NCBI GenBank assembly: GCA_005784505.1
Contig: VCAZ01000027.1
Coordinates: 2,956,765 to 3,020,764 of the forward strand
DNA length: 64,000 bases
From: Bagarius yarrelli
Taxonomy: Eukaryota > Chordata > Actinopteri > Siluriformes > Sisoridae
Direction: 5' to 3'
The notes beneath the pieces were generated by a model, which had not been told where the DNA came from, made no database searches, and saw nothing but the letters and a program-made list of their open reading frames with translations. A program made the translations under genes and the position numbers. Positions 36,691-47,371 of the stretch are shown here, piece by piece. Within the stretch, counting starts at the first letter, position 1. Every line of letters starts with the position of its first letter.

Positions 36691-38324
36691 ATAACGCCTA
36701 AGAAGCCCTCTAACAGATTGTTAATTGCCATTTTAATTAACATCCCCCTTTCATGTTAATTCGTCAAATTCTTTCCTCGTGATTAATTTAGCCTGTACCT
36801 TTATCATGGCACCATCTGCTTTTGGTGCATTTACTTTCAGCTTCTTTTTGTCTATTTAAATACACCCCCACCCCTACCCGCCACACACGCACACATGCAT
36901 ACAGCCATGGATATAGCACCCATCAAAAAGCTTCCTACATCAATACGAAAAACATTTTGGCCTGGGACAAAGCATGACTTTGTGGGGAGGTGAATAAACA
37001 GAGGAAAGGAGAAAGACTTAGCCTGGTGTGACCTCCGGAGATGACATGGAAAAAAAAAGGAAACCACAGCAGAAAAAAGGAATAAAACAAAGAGGTCTTG
37101 TGTCTGTTGTGAAATGTGTAATTACATCCTTTGAGTACTAATGTTACAGACACCTTGGCTCTGTTGCTTTAGTGTAGTGTAACAAGGTGTCATTGGCTGT
37201 TGTTGATGTTTTTAAAAGCTTGCCTCTCTTTCTTACACATACACACACACACACACACACATACGCACACACTCATATACCCGCATATGTACACAACTAG
37301 CTGCCACACCATTTTCTCACAGATCTAGGAAAAAGAAATCCTCCTCTGTGTCTCAGTACTTTGGCTTGAGGGCAGTCTACACACAGGTCTTTCTGTGCCA
37401 TGCAGGGACATTTACCTCTGCTGGACATAATTATCGAATAGTCTAAAGAGGCAATTATGCTGAATCATCAGCAAAGTCTAAGGAACTAGCCACAGCTAGA
37501 AACCACCAATAAACTATCCTATCATGGTTTCCACTTGTATACCACTCACTCCTTCAGCAGTGTATAAAAGAAACAATACCAAAGTGTGTTTGATTGAGCC
37601 TTTTTGCTGTTTATTTCAAACCAACCTTAACGGCATGTTTCATTTCTACTGCGAAAAAGAACACATTTCATAGAGAACAGGAAGCTCAGTCATTAAAGTG
37701 TTTCACTGCTGATAGTGATCACCACCAAACACCACCAAGCTGCCACTGCCGGGCCCTTAAGAAAGTCCCTTGACAATCAACTGGTTATTTGGAAAAACAA
37801 AAGTTGCTCTGTATAAGAAAATCTGCCGAATGCCAGATTTGTAAACGTAAATGATATGCACGTGTTTTAGTTCTTTATATGTGTGAGTGTTTGTGTGACT
37901 AACATGCATAAGTGTGACTAAGAGATTTCCAAGCTACTGTCTGCAAGCTTGTCTGGACATTGCCCGTCTTACATCATTGGTTAAAAATGTCATAGTTGAG
38001 AGCTGTGTTGTTGTTTTTTTGTTGTTGCTATGTTTTTCTTGTTATCAAATGGTTAATTCTTGTGAAATCTTTAGCTCACTAACTCAGTAGTAAACAGCTT
38101 GAGAGGACTTGTTCAGGTCCATAACTCATGTTAATGGGTTTTGCTTTACAATCTAAGAGGATGGGTGTGCAACCATAAATAAAGGATGTGTAATGGGTAC
38201 ATCGCAAGACTATGTCAAAAATGAAATGAAGTACTGTGCCTGTGGCACAGAGGCACTGTGATCTTCAGTAGTGAATACAGGGAGTTTTCTAAAGAAAGAA
38301 AAAGAAGGTGGTAAAGAGGGGGGT
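36691..38324. other. Intergenic; microsatellite and SINE scrap
   Basis: No gene. A (CA)n tract lies at about 37239-37262. The stretch 37728-37855 ('gctgccactgccgggccctt', 'ctctgtataagaaaatctgc') is a degraded copy of the SINE tail seen better at 61376-61520. Confidence 0.5.
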
Positions 38325-38560
38325 TAAGGAAATAGAAAGCATGTAGTAAGGGCTTTCACCATATTCCCTGACAGTGCTTTCAACCCAGGAGATCCCAGAT
38401 GGAGTAGTATATCCAGAATATGAGTGAGTGATAGTCTGAGAATGGAGAAAAAGTCTGGTCCAGCTGTGATGACCTCATTGTTAACACAGGTGTGCAACAG
38501 GGCTGTGCTGTTAGCCAGTGAAGTTTTCTTTCCAGTCAAATAGAAACCAACAAGCTCATT
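38325..38560 (+). mobile_element. Possible Rex1-like LINE fragment
   Basis: Near 38458-38520 one frame reads WSSCDDLIVNTGVQQGCAVS, resembling the RT block T-G-x-P-Q-G-x-x-L-S-P of Rex1/Babar-type LINEs. Flanking frames are broken. The assignment is tentative because only this block is convincing. Confidence 0.35.
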
Positions 38561-38764
38561 CCACTCCTAATGTTGTTAAAGAATCACAATGAATCACTCT
38601 GTTCATTGGAACATTTTAAAATACACTTAAAATGTCTAAACTGAGCTTTTCTCTGTGTTGATGCACATATAGCATCTATAGTGCTAAACTGTGATTTGGA
38701 TGTGATTTTGCCAAATAGAATGCGATCCTTATCCTTTGTTAATCCTAAATCAACATTTCTAATT

Positions 38765-38900
38765 GGAAGATCAGTGTTTGATTCCCAGCACCATCAGTTT
38801 GCCACTACTGGGCAAGGCCCTTTACCTCTTTAGTTGTATAAATGAAATAAATGCAAGTCACTCTGGATCAATGCTATTTGTAAACCTAGAATAACTTGCA
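38765..38900 (+). repeat. SINE tail fragment
   Basis: Shares 'gattcccagcacca', 'tgccactactgggcaaggcc' and 'agttgtataaatgaaataaa' with the copies at 44670-44900 and 61376-61520. Confidence 0.6.
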
Positions 38901-40944
38901 TTATTATACATTTTTGTAGATACTTTGAGAAGCTGTGAAGTTGCTTCAGGTATGCTTAGGTATACCTCATTAGTGTACAATTGCTTTATTACCTAACCTT
39001 TACTTTTAAGGCTCTTTGTTGGGTTCCACACATCTAAAAAATTCCCCAAGATATCCAAGTATAGAAAACCTTATGGGTTTATACTTATTTAACATACAGT
39101 ATATGACGACAACAACAAATATATACATGTATATATAGGTAACTATTTTATTTTCTATAATAATGCTCCTGTAATCTGACCAGTTCTCAGATGTAACATG
39201 CAGTTTGTTTTCCATGAATACCCTTCAATAAAAATCAGTCTATTTCACTTAAGGACACTGGCACTGTACAAATAACAACAACCCTTTATCTAAAGCATGT
39301 GGACATGTGTCTAATTTCTTCATTAGACCACCAAGTGTAATTTGTTTAGATAACGCTGAAGGAGGAACCTCAGCTCTCATCAATCCTGAAAAACAAGAGG
39401 AAAAATTGTGTGGCCTGTGACATCCAGGCTGACAGACCATAGATGATTAATTGGTGTGTTATTAGTATGTCTTTGTTCCAAGTGTATACACCTTATTTAG
39501 GCTCACCCCTGCAAAGAAATGTATAGCCATATAAATGTATAGTAATGTCAGTCAGGTGTTGTCTTCTATTTAGTTTCCTGAAATAGAAATATGGAGGTGC
39601 AAACATGGAATCTGTATTTACACATTTTACGCTATCAAACGTAAAATCTAGGAAACGTTTACTTTAACGGTTTATGTTCATCTGTTTACATTGAAACTAT
39701 TTCTCATCTTGCTGCATTCATTATTTCCCTCCCTTTAAAATGATATCCTTTCTTCTTCTTACAAAATCCTTAGTATCTTCAGTTTAATAAAAAAAATATG
39801 CAGCTTCATGCTGTAATGTCAGATTTGTTGCTTGCTCATGTGTGTGGAATGATTTGTGAGAAAGTGATCTGTAGGAGACACAACCTTGGGTCAAGCTGAG
39901 GGTTCCATGAACTTGCTATTCATCATCTCGCATTATTTATGCTGTGTCATGTGACCCTAAATAAATACAGTTGATTAATAGCTTTTATCGGCATGAAAAC
40001 CTTAGGGGGAAATAGATGTTTAATCGCAGCAGCAGGATAAAAAGGCAGCAATGCTGAACAATGTTTGTTTAACCTTGTATGAAATTGTATCTATCCCCGA
40101 AAGGAGCTACAATTTTCTTGACTTAGACGCTATATTGCTTAATGTCAAAATCTATACAATAAAAAAAGTAATAAAAATGATTGATTATTTATTTATGGCC
40201 ATACATTTTGTTCAACTGGGAATTTTGCAATTAAGGTAGAGTATTTTGAAATCTTTACATTGATACTTCCTGCTCAATAAATAATTATTTTAACAGCTTT
40301 CTAGAAATTTATTTTGAGTGCTTTAATTCCTGCTAGCTGCTCTTACTCTTTATCATTGCAGTTGATTCCACTGAGGTCCACTGACATGTACTACCTACAT
40401 TCGGATTCAAGTTAAGTTCAAGAAAGTTTAGAAAAACATCTTTCTTAAAACTCCTCAAATTAAACAAATGCATCACATTTTATGTTTGTCATTTCCTTAT
40501 TATTCGGATTGGGATTATGTGGGATGGTGAGAAGTGAGAAGAGGAAGAGGAAGAAGGGAGGAGGATAAGAGTGGGATGAATAATAAGGCAAAGAAAAAAC
40601 TTCCACTAATGAGTAAGCCTCCTAGTTTATGTCTTTTTTTACTTTTTTACTGTTGTTTTTTGCAAATCCTACAACATCGCTACATACCATTTCTCTTTCT
40701 TGTCATTGGCCTACACAATTTTTCTTGTCTTTGGTTGTTAGTAAGCCATCGTAAAAGTCATCTATATAAAATCATGCTACATTTATTACAAGTAAAATTA
40801 ATAGAATCTAATACATTATTACTCCTGTAGGTTTAACGTTATTGATTAGGTTTTTCTTAGGGAAAATTTTATATATTTAATATTTTAATAAACAAGGTGT
40901 TTTCTCTGTAGGTGATGTATGTGTTTAGATACATTCAGGTATTC
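38901..40944. other. Intergenic, nothing recognised
   Basis: AT-rich sequence with no recognisable gene. Short frames (for example 40534-40830) lack domain character. Confidence 0.5.
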
Positions 40945-41110
40945 AATTCAATTTAAGTTTTATTTGTATAGTGCTTTTCACAATCAAAGCTTTTTCAAAG
41001 CTCCCTGATTGTCCCTGATGAGCAAGCCGAAGGTAACAGTGGCAAGAAAAAACTCAATCTCAAAAACCTATCCTCATTTGGATGATTCTCTGACCCTTAA
41101 TCACAAAACT
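40945..41110 (-). repeat. Fish interspersed repeat, 3'-tail type (second copy)
   Basis: The reverse complement shares 'ccaaatgagga', 'tcttgccactgttacc', 'gcttgctcat' and 'agcactatacaaataaa' with the copy at 205-436, confirming a dispersed family. Confidence 0.6.
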
Positions 41111-44100
41111 AACCCATTGAGGTCTTATTTTGTAAACTCTATTGGGTATGTTAAACATTCCAAAATATAATATAAGGTAAATCTTCAGCATTTCTGTCTT
41201 AAGTTCTAATGAGGTCATAGACATAAGACAGGTCAGTTATAGACAGGGTTTAGAGGGAAGGATTAAAAACACCAAATGTTACAAACAGGCCAGAGACAAC
41301 ACAGGCTCAGGAATTTGCTATTTCTGAAGAGAAGTAGCAGGTGAGTCCTGGGCTGACTTCTTTGACAGGGGTGTGTATATAAAGACCATCAGCAGCTGTA
41401 CGTGGGGTAGTTTATTTTTTTTCAGCAATTCAAATGAGCTTTGATCGAATTCATCATGTTTATGCCATTGATTTAATTCCTTGCTTCTCTGGAGCCACAT
41501 GCCCCACTAAAAGAGACATGTATATTTATGTCAGTGGTTGAATATTTGTTGAGGCTAGGAGAAGACTGAATGCCGGAAGAGCAATTCATACGAATGAAAT
41601 TTATATTTTACCATGGTGAATTGGACACATTGCCGTTTTGCCCATAACTCACAGGAGTTAAAGCCTTGATAAGCTAGAAATAGAAAACAGTGGAAATGGC
41701 TCCCTAGGGTGTATGTGGGTATTCTTAAACCAAGGTAAATACATTCATATAGATTAGATTATTTGTAATATCCCAACTTTAAGGTTAAGCTCACTGACAG
41801 GTTATTTGCCTTGGGCCACCTCACAACAAGTATCTAATTTATAACAACAAAGGATAATGACAACTGGGTTCATTAAGCTTTATTACTAATATTTAAATAT
41901 AATAAATGACCTATATGAGATATAAGATAATATATGTACAGTCCATTATTTTAGATATATATTACAATCCAAAATAATGGACTGTATCTACTAAACATAT
42001 TTGTAAGGATAAAAAAACAAAACAAAATACAACACAACTGCTGTTTAGAAACCCATTTCATTTTTAAGCAGAGAGAGGGAACTCCTTCATCAGGATTATC
42101 TGAACTACCAAGGTGAATTAACCCAGAATTAACCTTCTCATTTCTCTTTGATTTTAGACAGAGAGAGAGAGAGAGAGAGAGTGCAGGGAACGAGAGAGAA
42201 AGAATTCAGTAGTAGACATTTTAAGATTAAAAGTTGATAGGGCGAGAATTGTAATTGAAGTGTAATTACTGATGCATTGAGTAAAAGCTAGTGTGTGCTG
42301 TCATGTGTAATACAAGTCAAATATAAGTCTCTGATTGCATTCTATAGCATTGCTCTGGTCCAGTCCAGACATAATCAGTGCAGTCGATAGGCCATAGGAA
42401 GGACACTTCTGAAAGCCTGAAAGCTCCAAAGATGTTGTAAATTATATTGCTTATTGTTGATTTGATGAAGCACATTAAAAGTGCAGTTACATTTCGCTGG
42501 ATGGCTGTGACAGGTCTAAAAGAAACTGAGACAATATTCAACTGTAATAGAACATTGATGTTAACATCAACAGGATTAAATAATCTAAGCCATAGGGTGA
42601 ATATATCTATTGACGGACATGTAACATAAATGTGATAGAAGAGCATAGTAAACGTGGGTATTTTATTAAAGAATTAATAGGCGAATATTATTTTTTAAGT
42701 ACATTTTACAATAATGTTTCCCTTTGTTTACTAACCAATAATAATTCCTCAATCTGTTAAAACTAAAAAAAACCCGAAACCAATAAAATACAAATCTGTT
42801 CCTGGCACTGTGAATAGACAAGTATTTTAAGGTGATTTGGTTGAGGAATTGAAAGGCTAAATTATTGCTTATTTGGAGGGTGGTGGTGGTAGCATAACAC
42901 TTAAGAGGGTAAAGCTGATCCACATGAATAAACCCTAAAACATTTGATCTTATCTTGTCAGATTGAATATTCTAATCTTCTTCAGGAACAATTATGTGGT
43001 TAGCACTTGAGGTATTTGGTAACAGAACAGAACAGGAAGGGGAGGGAGAAAGGAAATGAGGAAGCTATTTAGCTGAATGTTATCACCTTAATAACATATT
43101 CATAAAAGGGTTTTTTTATGAATTTTGAGTCTAAACACTTATGCTTTTTATATGATGTATGCTATTTGTAGGTAATGGACTGAGGTATATATACAGTAAA
43201 CGCACACACGCATACATTTACCACTATTTACATACCAAAATTAGATTTTATTGTTACAATTTCCTCAGAAGTTCATGAATATATAAACGAACAACAAAGA
43301 ATGTCAAGACTTCAACTTTCGAATACTGTAATTTCAATAACAAATGATATTTAAGATCATGTTATATTAAAGTCTGAAGATGAAGATGTATAATGGCAGA
43401 AACCTAGTAAGAAAAATAACTTAAATCTTAAAAGCTGATTTAATTAGATTTTAACTTTTGACTAACAGTTAAACATAGATTGCATTTATTTCACAAAAGC
43501 CTCTTTTACAACCATATAAAGAAGAATCTAATTGTTACTTAATGAACTCATTATTTATTGGCTCACTGTATAATATAACACATCCATCATTCAATAGATA
43601 ACCAACAAAGAAGAGAAGGACGAGCAGATGGGCCGTATGGTGCGTGTCTGGGTGTGCTTGCGTTTTACAACACGTTTCACAGTTCAAAGGCTCATGCATG
43701 TGACTGCAATTTTATGGTGGACTGATTTGCATGATGGTGTGGTGTGGTTAAAGAGCAAACACAACACATAAGCACTCTTAAGTTCTTCTATAGATAGACA
43801 AAGGGTAGGGCTGACATTGTCCTTCCGATAATAAGCTGTGGAGAAGTACTTTTACTCTACTCTCGAATTGTTTTACTGTTTAGATAAACTTTAACAGAAT
43901 GTGATCCATGGACCCAACATGCTGGTAAATCAGGCCACGTGCAAAACAGATGACAAGATTTAGTTGCAACAAAAACACCTTAAAAAAAAAAATCACAAAA
44001 ACAGGTGCATCTGCAAAGTGTAAAAATAAGACGCATATGCATAACAATACACAATCTCTGGATTACTTAATGTACTGTATATAAGCACAAAAAAAACCCC

Positions 44101-44664
44101 AGCTCAAACATAAGTAGTTTTAAAATCGAAGTCATCCAAGCAACCTTTTCAGGGTTGCGCAGAATTACATTAGATCTTTTTTGTTTTGCACCCAGTTAAG
44201 GGTATTGAGTGAAGCCATCGTTCAGTCATGCATTTTCAAAGTGACAGTGTTAAATTCAAATCCATTAATAAAGCTTCCCTTAGGTTCTGTATGACCCAAG
44301 CGACTAGGCAGCTGGCTGCTGAATCGGTCTCCCTCAATTGAGTTATTCATGACTGGCGGACACCAGCAGTATAGAGAGATGTCACTGCATAATTTGATTC
44401 TATTTCCACAAACATACCAGCCAAATATGTAGTCTGTTGGCTTTATTGACCCATGCACAATTCATGCTCACTTCACCAAGCTGCTGAAAATGCAGGTGAA
44501 ATAGAGCAACATACTATTAATTCAGCATGTGTACACAGAAAGAAAGAAATTTACATTTAAGAAGAGGTGAAATCTCATTGGGTTATTCCTGTGATAAAGT
44601 TAATCTCTTCACTTTTTAGCCTGTCAGAGCATAAAAACTTTTCTCAGTCTGGTAACAAACCTGT
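41111..44664. other. Intergenic; palindrome and GA microsatellite
   Basis: No gene was recognised in 3.5 kb. It holds a perfect 16-bp inverted repeat (41937-41952 against 41971-41986) and a (GA)n run at about 42159-42182. Confidence 0.5.
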
Positions 44665-44900
44665 ATCGTGACCCTCAATACAGTTACTAACTAATAAACA
44701 GTTAGGTGGGAAGGTGATAGCAGTCCAACACCTTAAGCAATGAGCTAACCAGAAGATTGTGGATTCCATTCCCAGCACCACCAAATTACCTCTGCTGGGC
44801 CCCTGAGCAACTCCCATAACCCCCAAATGCTCAGTTGTATAAATGAAATAAATAAAGTTGTTCTGGATAAGGGTATATAGTATGTATATAACTGTAATCA
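44665..44900 (+). repeat. Degenerate SINE copy
   Basis: The head region ('caatgagctaaccagaagat', 'gattccattcccagcacca') and tail ('tgctgggcccctgagcaact', 'gctcagttgtataaatgaa', 'tctggataagggta') follow the SINE layout seen at 61376-61520. The A and B boxes are degraded. Confidence 0.6.
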
Positions 44901-45544
44901 CCACTTTTAGCGACCACAAGAGTGGTAAATGTGGAAATGCTCTACTAATTTAAATTTTCAAGACCTGAATTTTATCTTTTTCTACAGGTTTTTTTTTTAA
45001 AAGTCAGCAAAGCCACACCGATTGTTGTGCCTTGTGCGATGTGAACAATCTTCAAACTTAAGCGTGTCTTTAACTCATTACTTAAGTCCATCATGAGAGA
45101 ATATCTGCCTGTGCTTTGTGGGTTTCTTCTATTTACTCAGCTTTTTTCCAGATTAAGTGATACTTTATACTGATTGTCATGTCTAAATTTTGGTTTGGCA
45201 TCCAATGCAGGATGTCCCATCTTGTGCCCAGAGTGTTGTGTCCGGTCTAAGCTTTATCCATTCAATCATACACTCATTGTTGCATTAATAAATATAAAAC
45301 CAGAGAAAACTTCAAGTGTTTACCATAAACAGATGATCAATTACCAACAGCAAATTTCCATCTATTATAGGAATATAGAGATATTCTGGTATTACAGTCT
45401 CCAAATTCAACTTTATTATTTTATTTTGCACATCCTGATTTATTATTGGTCTTTAGTGACCTTTGGCACCCTAAACCTACTTTAAATTGCGCTTCTGCTC
45501 ATTTTGTTTATTAATTTTTATATTAATGATATATTAAAAAGGGG
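44901..45544. other. Intergenic, nothing recognised
   Basis: AT-rich sequence. One plus-strand frame (45174-45485) has no domain. Confidence 0.5.
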
Positions 45545-45835
45545 ACGCTGCTGGAGCCTATCCCAGCTGTCTCTGAAAGGAGGAAAGACAGGAGGGGTAC
45601 ACCCTGGACAGGTCGCCGGACCATCACAGGGCCATACACACACACACACACTCACTCACCCCTGTGGGCAATTTAAAATCACCAATCAACCTAACCTACA
45701 TGTTTTTGGACTGTGGCAGGAAACCGGAGTAAACCCACGCAAGCACGGGGAGAACATGCAAACTCCCTTGCCCGGGAATCGAACCGCCTTGCGATGAGGC
45801 AACAGTGCTAACCACTAAGCCACCGTGCTGCCTCA
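45545..45835 (-). repeat. tRNA-derived SINE, antisense
   Basis: Read on the minus strand from 45835, a tRNA-like head 'ggcagcacggtggcttagtg' carries A-box-like (tggcttagtggt) and B-box-like (ggttcgattcc) sequences. The body is the widely shared block containing 'gtttgcatgttctccccg' and 'tacatgtaggttaggttgat', a short GT run, and a tail 'gctgggataggctccagcag'. This arrangement is common in fish genomes. A headless fragment lies at 472-612. It sits about 1.5 kb upstream of the irs2 start codon. Confidence 0.75.
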
Positions 45836-46412
45836 TGATTACTATAGGGTTATTTACAGCCCACATTACGCATCGTTCCGGATTTTTTATTTTTTTTTTG
45901 GTGTAAAAATATGCCCAACAGTTCCGGTGAATTTAGCACACACTTATATGATGCCCACGGGTTGCGGAAATCAGTTTATGGTTTATGGGATTGTCGCTGT
46001 AGCCTTAAAGAAGAGCCAGACGGAAGTCTATGATTATGGATTGGTGTGTGTGTACAGCTTCAAATCCACAATCAGTGATTATGCCACGATTTCCTCTGCG
46101 CACAGATCCAGCCCCTAAACTCCAGCGTCATCCTCAGCATCTCCCTCAGAAAATAAAGGACAAGTCTTAATGATAAAAGATCATCGGAAGACATGACGCT
46201 GAGTCTGCAGTAGGTAAGGGGTTGATGTCAAATCTCTTTTGGGAAATTAAAAAAAAAAAACATTTTCATGAAGTGTATTCGTCAGTGGGCAGGACCGCTC
46301 AGCGTGGCTTACGTTCAAGCTAAAAAAAAAACCCTGATGCGAGTCTAAGATGGAGACGCTAGAGGCAGTAGTGTAACACAGCGGATCCAGGAACCTACAC
46401 ACGCCTCTCCGG
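45836..46412. other. irs2 distal upstream region, no feature recognised
   Basis: No repeat or coding sequence was recognised. GC content begins to rise toward the gene. Confidence 0.4.
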
Positions 46413-46444
46413 TTGCGCAACGTCACGACCGCTCGCTTGTTTAC
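46413..46444 (+). promoter_or_regulatory. Clustered C/EBP, CRE half-site and FOXO motifs upstream of irs2
   Basis: Three motifs lie within 32 bp, about 930 bp 5' of the irs2 ATG: the palindromic C/EBP core TTGCGCAA (46413-46420), a CRE half-site acgtca (46420-46425, complement TGACGT), and the FOXO element TTGTTTAC (46437-46444). Mammalian Irs2 is a known target of FOXO1 and of CREB/CRTC2 in fasting liver. Function here is inferred from motif content only. Confidence 0.45.
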
Positions 46445-46943
46445 AATTTCAAGCTTGAATGATTTCTTATAAACCGAATGCGTCATGATGATTCCGACAG
46501 GATACTGTGCGACGTGGACCGGAACCGATGTGCTTTCTCTCCGCAATCGACATGTACAAACGCCCTGGAGTGAATATTCATCAAAATGATTCTCTCCATC
46601 AAATGGTCTTATTTAAAAACCTTGTAGAAACCTGCCAGATTTGTCATTTCATTCTTAATAGACACACTTATCAGTTTACTTTATCCTCAATCAGCAAACA
46701 GGAGCAAAAGCATGGAGTGTGAAAGAAATGTCTTATTAACCCCCTCCCTATAAATTAAACCAGTTTCTCGTTAGTTTCGCTTAAACGACTTCTGAGATTT
46801 AAAAAAAACTTACATATATGAAGTTTAACTATAAGAAATAAAAAAAACACCTTGAATATTTTCTAACAGCGGGTTGTGTGTTTAGTGCACCATTTTGCTG
46901 TAGTATGCGCTTTCAGATGGAGCGTTTGGGTTGAACGAGCGGT

Positions 46944-47026
46944 GGGCGGAGCTTGTCACTACAGTGGGCGTGGTCTTTTGGGCCATGCGATGTGCGTTTT
47001 ACTATGTTTCAGTCCCTTCGTCCAAT
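46944..47026 (+). promoter_or_regulatory. irs2 proximal promoter motifs (GC, CACCC/KLF, CCAAT)
   Basis: GGGCGG (46944-46949), GTGGGCGTGG (46964-46973) and CCAAT (47022-47026) cluster 350-430 bp upstream of the start codon in a locally GC-richer stretch. No TATA box was seen in a clear position, and the transcription start cannot be fixed from sequence. Confidence 0.45.
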
Positions 47027-47148
47027 GAGCCGAATAACCCGATCAGATAGGCGGATACGCCTTTTCCCTAAAGGTTCCACCGCCTCGTATCAGTGCGTGT
47101 GTAGTTTTTTTCCCTCCTGTTTTTTTTGTAACCGTAGCTGGATGTTTG

Positions 47149-47156
47149 GGACGTCA
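47149..47156 (+). promoter_or_regulatory. CRE-like site in irs2 upstream/5' UTR
   Basis: GGACGTCA matches the CREB palindrome TGACGTCA at 7 of 8 bases. It lies about 220 bp 5' of the ATG and, depending on the start site, is promoter or 5' UTR. Confidence 0.35.
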
Positions 47157-47254
47157 TATGTTTTTTTCCCCTCCTCTTCACTCCAGCCACTTAGTGATAT
47201 GGGTTATTTACTGTTTAACAGCTCTGGATACGGTACGCGAAGCTGAGAGCCGGC

Positions 47255-47257
<3 letters not shown>

Positions 47258-47284
<27 letters not shown>
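47258..47284. repeat. (GA)n in irs2 5' leader
   Basis: About 13 GA units end 90 bp before the start codon and are probably transcribed in the 5' UTR. Confidence 0.9.
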
Positions 47285-47286
<2 letters not shown>

Positions 47287-47371
47287 CGATTATATCCGCG
47301 GAGTCTTTAAAAGTCTAGACTGGTTCCAAGTTAAAGCAAAGTAAGACTTTTGCTTTTCCAGCGCTGGAGGG

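Noticed and set aside
46953..47246. 97-codon plus-strand frame just upstream of irs2
   Set aside because: Lies across GC/CCAAT promoter motifs and the probable 5' leader, and is not similar to any protein I know.
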